Shown here: piece after piece, positions 48,033 to 56,646 of the stretch
Layout: each line of letters begins with the position of its first letter
Numbering within the stretch: position 1 is the first letter of the stretch
From: Anaerosacchariphilus polymeriproducens
GTDB lineage: Bacteria > Bacillota > Clostridia > Lachnospirales > Lachnospiraceae
NCBI RefSeq assembly: GCF_003363435.1
Contig: NZ_QRCT01000015.1
Location: 1 to 59,817 of the forward strand
Length of the DNA stretch: 59,817 bases
Direction: 5' to 3'
The notes under the pieces: model-generated
What the model was told of the DNA's origin: nothing
Databases searched by the model: none
The model's input: only the letters and a program-made list of their open reading frames with translations
Program-made: the position numbers and the translations under genes

Positions 48033-49041
48033 TGAATGGTACAATCTGGAGGAAATTGTTGATTTAGTGAATGGAACAGGGTTTATTCATGTAATAAAGA
48101 AATATCAAAATCCCATCCGGGCGTTGCAAGAAGCGAAACAATACAAACCAGAATTGGCCTTTTTAGACATAGAGATGCCAGAAATAGACGGGATTAATCT
48201 GGCAGAGCAATTATATAAAGTCTGTCCTGGAATCAGGATTGTCTTTATTACCAGCTGGAACCAATATGCTGTTTCGGCATTTGATTTGAATGCGGTGGAT
48301 TATATTTTAAAACCGATTAAATTGGAGCGGTTTCAGCGTATGGTAGAGAAACTAAAGAGTGAGTTTAAAACGAAGCATAGTTCCTATTCAGATAAAATAA
48401 AAATTAATTGTTTTCAAAAATTGGAAGCCAGCATAGGTGGGATACCCGTAAAATGGGAACGCTCAAAGTCAGAAGAATTATTTGCTTATCTTGTTATGAA
48501 TCATGATAGTTACATTCATAAAGATATAATTATACAAGATTTGTGGACAGATTACGACCCCACAAGGGCTTTGCAGATTTTACAAACTGCAGTAAGCAGA
48601 ATTAGAAATATATTTTCACAGATGAGCGAAAAAATTATTTTAGATTATAGTGGAAACAAATACTGTCTCCTGTTAAAAGAGGTTGCTTGTGATTTGGTTG
48701 AAATGGAACATACATTTTCCGATTTTCAGTTAGACGATGAAAAAACTTATGAAGGTATTGAAAAATATTTGGAATTGTACAAAAAGGGATTTCTGGAACA
48801 GCAGGGGTATTTGTGGAGCATGGGAAAAGATATGGAATTAGGTGACAATTTTATTAGAATATTAAATGAAATTGTGAAAAATTATAGTAAATATAATAAA
48901 AGGGAAGAAGTACTTAAGTATTTAAAACTGTTATCTCAAATAGCGCCTTATGATCAAGAGGTCAATTATCAGCTATTGAAAATGTGGAAAGATAATGGGG
49001 AGGAGTATGAAGCAAAACAGCACTATCTGTGGCTTATATAA
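48007..49041 (+). CDS. Response regulator with receiver, winged-helix and BTAD domains (SARP-like), C-terminus probably shortened
   Basis: A 344-aa regulator. The receiver occupies 1-120 with DDE (8-10) and D54 in FLDIEMPE. An OmpR/SARP-like winged helix follows (about 140-220, with RSKSEELFAYLVMNH and TAVSRIRNIF), then a BTAD helical-repeat domain to the end. ATG 48007 is chosen over an upstream in-frame start (47932) because AAAGGAG stands 7 nt before it and the receiver begins there. The final BTAD helix stops abruptly at HYLWLI, and DNA just beyond encodes an unrelated Fn3 remnant in another frame, so a few C-terminal residues may have been lost at a recombination junction. Confidence 0.85.
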   Translation: MINAIVIDDEWYNLEEIVDLVNGTGFIHVIKKYQNPIRALQEAKQYKPELAFLDIEMPEIDGINLAEQLYKVCPGIRIVFITSWNQYAVSAFDLNAVDYILKPIKLERFQRMVEKLKSEFKTKHSSYSDKIKINCFQKLEASIGGIPVKWERSKSEELFAYLVMNHDSYIHKDIIIQDLWTDYDPTRALQILQTAVSRIRNIFSQMSEKIILDYSGNKYCLLLKEVACDLVEMEHTFSDFQLDDEKTYEGIEKYLELYKKGFLEQQGYLWSMGKDMELGDNFIRILNEIVKNYSKYNKREEVLKYLKLLSQIAPYDQEVNYQLLKMWKDNGEEYEAKQHYLWLI

Positions 49042-49054
49042 GAGATTAAGCAAT

Positions 49055-49210
49055 GCCAGAACCATTCATTTGACTTCGAAAAAGAAAACAGCAACCATAA
49101 AAAAAGGAAGAACTTATTATGTAACTGTAAAAGCATATAAAACAGATTCTTTGGGGAAAAGAGTTTATGGGAAGTCTAATAAAATATTCAAAGTGAAGCT
49201 AAAAAAATAA
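49055..49210 (+). pseudogene. Remnant of a surface-protein fibronectin-type-III domain
   Basis: About 50 codons in a frame ending at 49210 read like the C-terminal strand pairs of an Fn3 domain from clostridial cell-surface proteins (GRTYYVTVKAYK, then KRVYGKSNKIFKVKLKK). No signal peptide, start context or upstream domain remains; the frame runs back into the response-regulator gene without relation to it. It is best read as the 3' end of a deleted gene. Confidence 0.55.
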
Positions 49211-49349
49211 AAAGAAAAAGCATCCACAAAGCTATAACGACTTGTAATATATTTGCCCTTCTAAAATGGAATTGGTTAGTAATGATGACTATGATAAAAT
49301 TATTTCCGGTATTTGGTGCCAGAATTTAATATGATACATTAATCACATA

Positions 49350-49404
49350 TTGACAAATATCGATATGAAGAATATAATAATATCAGATTGATGGATATCG
49401 ATAT
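49350..49404 (+). promoter_or_regulatory. Promoter with two ArsR-type operator palindromes, upstream of the permease
   Basis: TTGACA (49350-49355) and TATAAT (49373-49378) with a 17-nt spacer form a near-consensus promoter. The palindrome ATATCGATAT occurs twice: 49357-49366 inside the spacer and 49395-49404 after the -10 box. The same ATCGAT core lies in the promoter of the ArsR gene at 50571, so that repressor probably controls both. Confidence 0.65.
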
Positions 49405-49429
49405 ATTAAAATATAGGAAGGTGCTTAAT

Positions 49430-50434
49430 ATGAAAGTAATTTGGGATTTTTTTCAGAACCAGATACTTGGTATGAAATGGTTAAATGAATTAATAGGAGG
49501 CGGACTGTCTGCATTAGGACTCGATATTACTTCGAGGCTGGGAGGAAGTATTCAATTTTTTTTATATGATACGATAAAAATATTAGTTTTATTATCTGTT
49601 CTGATTTTTTTCATATCCTATATACAAAGTTATTTTCCACCGGAAAGAACAAAAAAAATACTTGGCAGGTTTCATGGAATAAAGGCTAATATTTTAAGTG
49701 CCTTATTGGGAACGGTGACACCGTTTTGTAGTTGTTCCTCTATTCCGCTGTTTATTGGATTTACAAACGCAGGACTTCCGGTAGGAGTTACTTTTTCATT
49801 TTTGATTTCTTCACCGCTAGTTGACCTTGGTGCATTAATACTATTAATGAGTATTTTTGGAGTAAAAATTGCATTTGCCTATGTTATCGTAGGACTTGTA
49901 CTTGCGGTAGCAGGTGGGACGTTAATAGACAAATTAGGCATGGAAGACTATGTAGTGAAATTTATTAATCCAGGTGCAACGGTAGATATTGAAGAGCCGG
50001 ATTTGACAAGAAAAGATAGAATTATTTACGCAAGAGAACAGGTTATGGCAACGGTTAAAAAAGTTATTCTTTATATTTTAATTGGAGTTGGAATTGGTGC
50101 TTTCATTCATAATTGGATTCCGGAATCTTTGATCCAAACAATACTTGGTGAAAATAACCCATTTTCTGTTTTGATAGCAACAGTTATAGGAATTCCCATG
50201 TATGCGGATATTTTCGGAACCATTCCAATTGCCGAAGCATTATTTGCAAAAGGTGTCGGAGTAGGTACCATTCTATCTTTTATGATGGGTGTTACAGCAC
50301 TTAGTTTACCATCCATGATAATGCTTAAAAGAGTTGTGAAAAACAAGTTATTAGCAATTTTTATTGGTGTAGTTGCTGCAGGAATTCTCATTATTGGTTA
50401 TTTCTTTAACGCATTTAGTTTTTTGATTGTGTAA
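49430..50434 (+). CDS. ArsP/DUF318-like permease
   Basis: A 334-aa membrane permease with about eight hydrophobic segments. The conserved TPFCSCSSIPLF motif (C100, C102) followed by GLPVGVTFSFLISSPLVD is typical of the DUF318/ArsP family, some of which export methylated or aromatic arsenicals; others are uncharacterised. A second half-repeat contains GIPMYADIFGTIPIAEAL. ATG 49430 is preferred because AGGAAGGTG stands 6 nt before it; an earlier in-frame TTG (49388) would place an operator palindrome inside the gene. Its promoter carries ArsR-like operators, so induction by a metalloid or thiol-reactive agent is likely. Confidence 0.85.
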   Translation: MKVIWDFFQNQILGMKWLNELIGGGLSALGLDITSRLGGSIQFFLYDTIKILVLLSVLIFFISYIQSYFPPERTKKILGRFHGIKANILSALLGTVTPFCSCSSIPLFIGFTNAGLPVGVTFSFLISSPLVDLGALILLMSIFGVKIAFAYVIVGLVLAVAGGTLIDKLGMEDYVVKFINPGATVDIEEPDLTRKDRIIYAREQVMATVKKVILYILIGVGIGAFIHNWIPESLIQTILGENNPFSVLIATVIGIPMYADIFGTIPIAEALFAKGVGVGTILSFMMGVTALSLPSMIMLKRVVKNKLLAIFIGVVAAGILIIGYFFNAFSFLIV

Positions 50435-50505
50435 GAAAACTAGTAATTGCTGTACGATTTTAGGTTATAATTTGTGAAAAGACTGTGTATCTTATAGAAA
50501 ATGAA

Positions 50506-50550
50506 TTGACAAACATCGATATGTTGTATAGTATATACATATCGATGTTT
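50506..50550 (+). promoter_or_regulatory. ArsR autoregulatory promoter with 13-bp inverted repeat
   Basis: TTGACA (50506-50511) and TATAGT (50527-50532). A perfect inverted repeat, arms 50511-50523 and 50538-50550, brackets the -10 region; each arm contains ATCGAT and is a longer form of the palindromes at 49357 and 49395. Confidence 0.7.
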
Positions 50551-50570
50551 ATGAATACGAGGGCAAATAT

Positions 50571-50861
50571 ATGAAATTAAAATACGAAAATGAAGCAGCG
50601 GTGTTTAAAGCACTTAGTGATCCCAATCGTCTATTAATACTTGAAATTTTACAAAGTGGAGAGAAATGTGCATGTAAGTTGTTAGAAGACTTAGAAATTA
50701 GCCAATCAACCTTATCCCATCACATGAAGATTTTATGCGAGGCAGGATTTGTGGAATCAAACAGACAGGGAAAATGGATGCATTATTCCATTAACAAGGA
50801 AGGCTATGAAAATGCAAAGAAAATATTGCAAGAATTAGAAAGCTGTATGCTAACAAAATAA
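50571..50861 (+). CDS. ArsR-family transcriptional repressor (first of three)
   Basis: A 96-aa winged-helix repressor. The recognition region is EISQSTLSHHMKILCEAGFV; the metal-site helix carries a CAC pair (C33, C35) in GEKCACKLLEDL, the position used by As(III)-sensing members (ELCVCDL motif). A third ligand may be C58-region Cys in ILCEAG or C-terminal Cys. The gene follows a promoter with a perfect inverted repeat and is followed after 21 nt by the thioredoxin-like gene, so it heads that operon. It probably senses a thiol-binding metalloid or redox change. Confidence 0.9.
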   Translation: MKLKYENEAAVFKALSDPNRLLILEILQSGEKCACKLLEDLEISQSTLSHHMKILCEAGFVESNRQGKWMHYSINKEGYENAKKILQELESCMLTK

Positions 50862-50882
50862 ATCGATCAGGGAGGAAGTGTT

Positions 50883-51440
50883 GTGACAGAGGAAACAAAG
50901 AAAATAAATAAGGGAATACTTATTAAAATAGCGGTTCCGATTTTAATTGTACTTGTGGTTATAGGAATTTATATTTTTAAAAAAGCAGAGGAAGGTAACA
51001 ATAATTCTTCGACTCAAGTAGAAAAAAATTCTGAGGATAGTCTTCCATTAGAGATAACATCTGTGGATTTAGAGAAAATCAAATCATATGGAGTACCTTT
51101 CGTAATTGATTTTGGTTCAGATTCCTGTATCCCGTGTAAGGAAATGGCTCCTGTGTTAGAAACATTACATGAAGAATTTCAGGATAAAGCCGTTGTGCAT
51201 TTTGTAGACGTATGGAAGAACCAGACAGCTGCTACTGATTTTCCAGTTTCAGTTATACCAACACAGGTTTTTTATAATGCAGATGGTACACCGTATGTAC
51301 CAAGTGAGGCACTATCAAAGGAAATTGAATTCACTTTTTATAATTCAAAAACAAGTAATGAACATCTCTTTACGGTACATCAAGGGGGCATCACAGAAGA
51401 ACAGATGAGAAAAATCTTTGCAGAGATGGGGGTTAAGTAA
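50883..51440 (+). CDS. Membrane-anchored thioredoxin-like protein
   Basis: A 185-aa protein with one N-terminal membrane helix (about 12-32), a Ser/Asn-rich linker and an extracytoplasmic thioredoxin domain with the redox pair C82-x-x-C85 (DSCIPCKEMAP) and a cis-Pro in VIPTQVF. The start is GTG at 50883 after GGGAGGAAG. Its stop overlaps the start of the CcdA-like gene (TAATG), and a CcdA-type protein would supply it with electrons. It should act as a thiol reductase outside the membrane. Confidence 0.88.
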   Translation: MTEETKKINKGILIKIAVPILIVLVVIGIYIFKKAEEGNNNSSTQVEKNSEDSLPLEITSVDLEKIKSYGVPFVIDFGSDSCIPCKEMAPVLETLHEEFQDKAVVHFVDVWKNQTAATDFPVSVIPTQVFYNADGTPYVPSEALSKEIEFTFYNSKTSNEHLFTVHQGGITEEQMRKIFAEMGVK

Positions 51441-52129
51441 TGAATGAGATTCTGGAATCCTTGTCTGTGTTGATTAAGGAGAGCTTTTGGCTGGCACCGT
51501 TTCTGGCTTTGCTTGCAGGACTTTTGACTTCTGTCACCCCATGTTCTTTGTCAACCATTCCACTTGTAATTGGTGTAGTTGGAGGAACAGGTCAAAAGGA
51601 TACTAAAAGAGCGTTTCGTTTATCGCTTACATTTGCAATTGGAACAGCAATTACCTTTACGGTCTTAGGTACAGCAGCATCGCTAGCAGGTAATCTGATA
51701 GGGACATCAGCAAAATGGTGGTATATCGTACTAGGGATTCTTATGGTTTTAATGGCACTTCAAACATGGGATATTTTTCATTTTATCCCATCCACCTATT
51801 TAATTTCAAAAAACTCAAAAAAGGGATATATAAGAGCTTTGATTGCAGGAATACTTGGAGGAATCTTTTCTTCACCATGTTCCACACCGGTTTTGGTTGC
51901 ATTACTCGCAATCGTAGCTGGAAAGGGAAGTGTTGTTTGGGGAATTCTACTGCTTTTGCTATATTCAGTTGGGCATGCGGTATTGGCTGTTATTGCGGGT
52001 ACTAGTATTGGTTTTGTGCAGAAACTTTCAAAAAGCGAAAAATACGGACGATTCAGCATCATTCTTAAAATAGTAATGGGCTGTGCGATCTTATTTATTG
52101 CTTTTTATATGTTTTATTTAGGATTTTAA
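51440..52129 (+). CDS. CcdA/DsbD-type membrane thiol-electron carrier
   Basis: A 229-aa membrane protein with six predicted helices. The two family cysteines are C35 (TPCSLSTIP) and C147 (SSPCSTPVLVA), each in the Pro-Cys helix-breaking motif used to carry electrons across the membrane. It is translationally coupled to the thioredoxin-like gene before it, and a small cytoplasmic thioredoxin-like gene follows after 25 nt. The three look like a complete chain: cytoplasmic donor, membrane carrier, external reductase. Cytochrome c maturation is unlikely, since no other ccm gene is nearby. Confidence 0.9.
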   Translation: MNEILESLSVLIKESFWLAPFLALLAGLLTSVTPCSLSTIPLVIGVVGGTGQKDTKRAFRLSLTFAIGTAITFTVLGTAASLAGNLIGTSAKWWYIVLGILMVLMALQTWDIFHFIPSTYLISKNSKKGYIRALIAGILGGIFSSPCSTPVLVALLAIVAGKGSVVWGILLLLLYSVGHAVLAVIAGTSIGFVQKLSKSEKYGRFSIILKIVMGCAILFIAFYMFYLGF

Positions 52130-52154
52130 TTTATTTAGAAAAGGAGATAGTATC

Positions 52155-52508
52155 ATGGGATTATTTGGATTAGGGAAGAAAAAAGAAGAAAAGGAAACAT
52201 CGTCAAGCTGTTGCCAAGGAGGAGCATGTACACCAGATACAGTAGAAAAGGTTGCAGATAGTCCAGATTCAGGTGAAGCTGTTAAGGTTTTAGGATCAGG
52301 TTGTGCGAAATGTAATGAGCTTGAAGCAAATGTAAAAACTGCATTGGAGCAACTTGGTATGGATACGGTAATCGAACATGTAACGGATTTTAATGCAATT
52401 GCAGCATATGGCGTTATGACAACACCTGCATTAGTGGTAGATGGAAAAGTTGTGTCATATGGAAAAGTATTAAAGGTAGAAGAAGCGGTAAAATTATTGC
52501 AAAAATAA
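52155..52508 (+). CDS. Small thioredoxin-like protein (redox-active disulfide protein type)
   Basis: A 117-aa cytoplasmic protein. The core from about 43 onwards is a minimal thioredoxin fold of the TM0996/redox-active-disulfide-protein-2 type, with the pair C50-x-x-C53 (GSGCAKCNELE) and cis-Pro in MTTPALVVDG. Ahead of it is a 40-residue Lys/Glu-rich segment with three extra cysteines (C19, C20, C25; SSCCQGGACTP), which could bind metal or metalloid. It completes the ArsR-thioredoxin-CcdA operon. A strong terminator follows. Confidence 0.88.
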   Translation: MGLFGLGKKKEEKETSSSCCQGGACTPDTVEKVADSPDSGEAVKVLGSGCAKCNELEANVKTALEQLGMDTVIEHVTDFNAIAAYGVMTTPALVVDGKVVSYGKVLKVEEAVKLLQK

Positions 52509-52519
52509 TGTATTAGTAT

Positions 52520-52554
52520 AAACCTTCAAATCAGTGTGATTTGAAGGTTTTTTT
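52520..52554 (+). terminator. Terminator after the thioredoxin operon
   Basis: Perfect 14-bp arms 52520-52533 and 52537-52550, a 3-nt loop and a T-run. Confidence 0.9.
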
Positions 52555-52893
52555 GTTAAAGTGTAGATAATCGAAGCGTAATATGAATTGTTATATAAAA
52601 AAAAGTTGACATGATAACGTATATAATGGTATTGTAATAACAATTGTGTGTTCGGAATAATTATTGTAAAAATGAAGTTCACAGCTATGGAGATTTTCAT
52701 TGCTTAAGCTTTTAAGGAATAATAATACTGTTCAGTATCATAATTCTATGAAAAGAAATGTGAATTTGATTTAGTGAATAAGTAGCGGAATAAATGAAAA
52801 CTAAATGTATGATGCAAGAAGAATATCTCAGTTAATAAGAGTTTATTTTTTGTTGATTAATTTATTGAAACAGAATGAAATTAAGGAGATTTT
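52555..52893 (+). promoter_or_regulatory. Intergenic region ahead of the SulP gene
   Basis: TTGACA lies at 52606-52611, but a -10 at normal spacing is poor (TATTGT at 52630; the TATAAT at 52622 is too close). The remaining 260 nt to the gene are AT-rich, without clear hairpins or coding signs. A long untranslated leader or a second promoter nearer the gene is possible. Confidence 0.3.
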
Positions 52894-54351
52894 ATGAGAA
52901 ATTTGAAACAAGAATGGTTTGGAAACGTAAAAAAAGATATATTAGCAGGTATGGTTGTTGCCATAGCACTAATACCTGAAGCAATCGGATTTTCGATTTT
53001 AGCCGGAGTAGATCCTATGATGGGCTTATATGCATCATTTTGTATCGCATTGATAACAGCATTTGCAGGTGGACGTCCAGGTTTAATCTCAGCAGCAACT
53101 GGTGCAATGGCTTTGGTGCTTGCCGGGTTGGTACATACACATGGCGTTCAATATATGCTGGCAGCAACAGTATTTGCAGGTATATTGCAAATGATTATGG
53201 GGTTTTTTAAAGTTGGTAATTTACTTAGATTCATACCAAAACCGGTAATGACAGGCTTTGTGAACGCACTGGCCATACTAATTTTTAAAGCTCAATTAAC
53301 TTATTTTAAGGGTGCAGGAATCAGTATGTATCTGTTAGTTGCAGCTGGAATTTTGATAATTTTTCTTTTTCCCAAAGTTAATAAAATAATACCAGCTCCT
53401 TTAGTTGCTATTTTAGTTTTGTCCGTTGTAACAATTGCATCTGGAATGGATGTAAGTTCTATCGGCGATATGGGAAATATAGTTGGCAGACTGCCAAGTT
53501 TTGCATTTCCAAATATCACATTAAGTTTGGAAACATTAGTAATAATATTGCCGTATTCAGTATCACTCGCCATAGTAGGTCTAGTTGAGTCCATGCTTAC
53601 ATCACGACTAGTAGATGAGTTAACAGATACTAAAAGTAATAAAAATAGAGAATGTGTTGGTCAAGGGGCAGCTAATATAGTAACAGGTTTCTTTGGTGGA
53701 ATGGCAGGTTGTGCCATGATTGGTCAATCAGTAATAAACTTTAAATCAGGTGGAAGAGGAAGATTATCAACTTTTACTTCTGGTGTGTTTTTAATGATTC
53801 TTATCGTTGTGTTAAACAGATGGGTCGTGCAGATTCCAATCGCAGCATTGGTAGCTGTCATGATTATTGTTTCAATTGCTACCTTTGACTGGGGATCAAT
53901 AAAGAGAGTCGTTAAGATTCCAAAGTCAGATACTGCGGTCATGCTTACTACGGTAGCAGTTGTATTGGCAACAGATAATTTAGCTTTGGGAGTTGTGACC
54001 GGGATATTGATGAGTTCAGTATTTTTTGTAAATAAGATATCTCAAGTGAAAGTTGAGAAGATAGAGTCGGAAAAGGGAATAAGTTACCATTGTTATGGGC
54101 AGTTGTTTTTTGCCTCGACAACACACTTTTTAGACAAATTCGACTTTGATATTAGTCATCAAATGATTGAACTAGATGTGAAACATTTAAAGTTTTGGGA
54201 TGAATCTGCTGGAGATACTTTTGATAAACTTATTAAGAAATATAATGAAAGGCATGTACAGATAAAAATTGAAGGTTTGAGTGAGGCATGTGAAAAATTA
54301 TTAGATAAAACATCAGTACAATATTCTATAATGCCAGAGTATGTGGACTAG
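52894..54351 (+). CDS. SulP-family anion transporter with STAS domain
   Basis: A 485-aa transporter. The SulP opening GNVKKDILAGMVVAIALIPEAIGFSILAGVDP is present (first helices, residues about 9-40), about ten to twelve hydrophobic segments follow, and a STAS domain occupies about 395-480. Family substrates include sulfate, bicarbonate and other oxyanions. It stands alone after a terminator and before RNase J, within a region of thiol-redox and arsenic genes; sulfate or related oxyanion uptake would fit (inference). AAGGAGA precedes the ATG. Confidence 0.92.
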   Translation: MRNLKQEWFGNVKKDILAGMVVAIALIPEAIGFSILAGVDPMMGLYASFCIALITAFAGGRPGLISAATGAMALVLAGLVHTHGVQYMLAATVFAGILQMIMGFFKVGNLLRFIPKPVMTGFVNALAILIFKAQLTYFKGAGISMYLLVAAGILIIFLFPKVNKIIPAPLVAILVLSVVTIASGMDVSSIGDMGNIVGRLPSFAFPNITLSLETLVIILPYSVSLAIVGLVESMLTSRLVDELTDTKSNKNRECVGQGAANIVTGFFGGMAGCAMIGQSVINFKSGGRGRLSTFTSGVFLMILIVVLNRWVVQIPIAALVAVMIIVSIATFDWGSIKRVVKIPKSDTAVMLTTVAVVLATDNLALGVVTGILMSSVFFVNKISQVKVEKIESEKGISYHCYGQLFFASTTHFLDKFDFDISHQMIELDVKHLKFWDESAGDTFDKLIKKYNERHVQIKIEGLSEACEKLLDKTSVQYSIMPEYVD

Positions 54352-54427
54352 TATATAGGTGTAACAAGATTTTTGTGTTTAGCAAACAATTAAAAAAGCG
54401 CTATAAGCGTAGAAAGTCAGGAGTTAA

Positions 54428-56107
54428 ATGAAAGAAAAAAATGAGAATAATGATAAAAAAATAAAGATAATTCCATTGGGTGGACTTGAAAAAATCGGAA
54501 TGAACATAACTGCATTTGAATATGAGGACAGTATAATCGTTGTAGATTGCGGTATATCTTTTCCGGAAGATGACATGTTAGGGATTGATTTGGTTATTCC
54601 GGATGTTTCTTATTTAGTGGATAATAAAGAAAAAGTAAAAGGGTTTTTTATTACTCACGGTCATGAAGACCATATAGGTGCTCTTCCATATGTGCTGAAA
54701 GATTTGAATGTCCCAGTGTATGCGACAAAACTAACACACGGACTTATCGAGTTAAAATTAAAAGAGCACAATTTATTGAAGAAAACGAAGAGAAAAATTG
54801 TAAAACACGGGCAATCAATTAATTTGGGTGGATTTCGAGTGGAATTTATCAAAACAAACCACAGTATTGCCGATGCATCTGCATTAGCAATTCATACGCC
54901 AGCGGGAGTTATTGTTCACACAGGTGATTTTAAGATTGATTATACACCTCTATTTGGTGATCCGATAGATTTACAGCGATTTGCCGGCCTGGGGAAAAAA
55001 GGTGTATTAGCACTTATGATGGACAGTACGAATGCTCAAAGACCGGGATTTACTATGTCTGAAAAGTTGGTAGCCAAGACATTTAATCATTTGTTCGCTG
55101 AAAACAAAACAAATAGAATGATAGTAGCAACATTTGCATCTAACGTTGACAGAGTACAGCAAATTATCAATACCGCCTTTGAATTTGGAAGAAAAGTAGT
55201 AATTCAGGGAAGAAGTATGGTAAATGTCATAAATATCGCCTCTGAATTAGGTTATATTAAAATCCCAGAAAATACGGTGATTGAAGTTGAGCAAATGAAA
55301 AATTATCAGGATGAAAAAATAGTCATAGTAACAACGGGGAGCCAAGGAGAAGCTATGGCGGCTCTATCAAGAATGGCAGATTCGACACATAAGACAATTT
55401 CGATTAAACCAGGAGACCATATTATATTTAGTTCAACTCCGATTCCTGGGAATGAAAAGGCTGTATCGAAAGTTATAAATGAACTTTCTATGAAAGGTGC
55501 AACGGTAATATATCAGGATACACATGTTTCTGGTCATGCTTGTCAGGAAGAGTTAAAGTTGATGTATTCATTATTGCGTCCTCAATATGTAATTCCTGTA
55601 CATGGAGAGTATAAGCACTTAAAAGCGCAGGAAAAGCTGGCGCAGGAAATGGGAACAGATAAGAGTAATATTTTCGTCTTACAATCAGGGAATGTTTTGC
55701 AACTATCCAAAGAGCAGGGTAGCATAATAGGACAAGTCAAGGCTAATGAAATCTTTGTGGATGGGTTAGGCGTTGGAGATGTTGGGAATATTGTTATCAG
55801 AGATAGATTGGTACTTTCGGAAAATGGATTGATTATAGTTGTCGTTGGCATCGATAAACATAACAATCAGATTATTTCAGGACCGGACGTGGTATCTCGT
55901 GGATTTGTTTATGTTAGAGAAGCCGATGAACTAATGAATAAGATACGAAATGTCGCAGGAAGAAGTGTGGAAAAATGTATAAATAACAATATTTCTAACT
56001 GGGGAAAAATCAAAGCAACAATAAAAGATGATATGGGTGAATTTTTGTGGAAAGAAATGAAAAGAAGTCCACTAGTTATGCCTATTATTATAGAAATTAA
56101 CAGATAA
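54428..56107 (+). CDS. rnj: Ribonuclease J
   Basis: A 559-aa metallo-beta-lactamase/beta-CASP nuclease of RNA turnover. The zinc motif is THGHEDHIGA (H77, H79, D81, H82); further metal ligands are at NHSIADAS and HTGDFKID; the beta-CASP region contains TFASNVDRVQQI and HVSGHACQEEL; a C-terminal domain follows. Length matches RNase J1/J2. The only weak ribosome signal is AGGAG 3-4 nt before the ATG. It is a housekeeping-type gene lying between the SulP and the second ArsR operon, with its own terminator. Confidence 0.95.
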   Translation: MKEKNENNDKKIKIIPLGGLEKIGMNITAFEYEDSIIVVDCGISFPEDDMLGIDLVIPDVSYLVDNKEKVKGFFITHGHEDHIGALPYVLKDLNVPVYATKLTHGLIELKLKEHNLLKKTKRKIVKHGQSINLGGFRVEFIKTNHSIADASALAIHTPAGVIVHTGDFKIDYTPLFGDPIDLQRFAGLGKKGVLALMMDSTNAQRPGFTMSEKLVAKTFNHLFAENKTNRMIVATFASNVDRVQQIINTAFEFGRKVVIQGRSMVNVINIASELGYIKIPENTVIEVEQMKNYQDEKIVIVTTGSQGEAMAALSRMADSTHKTISIKPGDHIIFSSTPIPGNEKAVSKVINELSMKGATVIYQDTHVSGHACQEELKLMYSLLRPQYVIPVHGEYKHLKAQEKLAQEMGTDKSNIFVLQSGNVLQLSKEQGSIIGQVKANEIFVDGLGVGDVGNIVIRDRLVLSENGLIIVVVGIDKHNNQIISGPDVVSRGFVYVREADELMNKIRNVAGRSVEKCINNNISNWGKIKATIKDDMGEFLWKEMKRSPLVMPIIIEINR

Positions 56108-56132
56108 TTAAGTAATTGAGTGCAATCGTAGG

Positions 56133-56159
56133 TACCATGGTGAAAGCCATGGTATTTTT
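56133..56159 (+). terminator. Terminator after the ribonuclease J gene
   Basis: 8-bp arms 56133-56140 and 56147-56154 with a 6-nt loop, followed by TTTTT. Confidence 0.8.
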
Positions 56160-56215
56160 CATTTCATTTAAGGTAATAAATATAAATATTTTACACAAAT
56201 ATTACAATCAAGACA

Positions 56216-56275
56216 TTGACAAACGTCTATATGATCAATATAATAACATATAGATAAATGTCTATGTGATATAAA
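56216..56275 (+). promoter_or_regulatory. Promoter and operator of the second ArsR operon
   Basis: TTGACA (56216-56221) and TATAAT (56239-56244) with a 17-nt spacer. A half-site TCTATATG lies in the spacer and CATATAGA just after the -10, with a further ATGTCTATGTG copy downstream. This TCTATATG-type operator differs from the ATCGAT type at 49357 and 50511, so the two ArsR proteins should have separate regulons. Confidence 0.65.
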
Positions 56276-56322
56276 AGAGATACTTAATAATAGTTAAAAA
56301 TATAGTAAGAGAGAGATGGGAA

Positions 56323-56646
56323 ATGCAATTACAGATTGATGTCGCACCAGTGTTTAAGGCATTGGGAGATGAAACAAGATTAAAAATTATTGAAATTTTA
56401 TCGTGTGGAGAGCTTTGTGCATGTGATATTCTTGAATCCTTTGCTATTACTCAGCCAACACTGTCCTATCATATGAAAATATTAACAGAATGTGGTCTTG
56501 TGAAAAGTAGAAAAGATGGATCTTGGATTAGATATAGTAATAATTATGAATTGATTAATGAAATTAAACTTTTTTGGGATATCATAACAACAGAACAGGA
56601 AAATTGTATCTGTAAGAATACAAAGGAGGATAATAGATGCGAATAA
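56323..56646 (+). CDS. ArsR-family transcriptional repressor (second of three)
   Basis: A 107-aa winged-helix repressor with recognition region AITQPTLSYHMKILTECGLV. The sensing helix has C32 and C34 in GELCACDILE, with C28 just before, and a C-terminal ENCICKN pair. This arrangement can bind As(III) or another thiophilic ion, or respond to persulfides. The 3' end overlaps the next gene by 10 nt, coupling it to the CoA-disulfide-reductase-like gene. The operator in front differs from that of the first ArsR gene. Confidence 0.9.
   Translation: MQLQIDVAPVFKALGDETRLKIIEILSCGELCACDILESFAITQPTLSYHMKILTECGLVKSRKDGSWIRYSNNYELINEIKLFWDIITTEQENCICKNTKEDNRCE

Noticed and set aside
48995-49210. A 71-codon gene starting inside the response regulator
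   Set aside because: The first 20 codons are an out-of-frame reading of the regulator; only the Fn3-like part after about 49055 is meaningful, and it is a remnant.
49388-49429. Upstream TTG start for the ArsP-like permease
   Set aside because: It has no ribosome site and would place an operator palindrome (49395-49404) in the coding region; the ATG at 49430 has a good AGGAAGG site.
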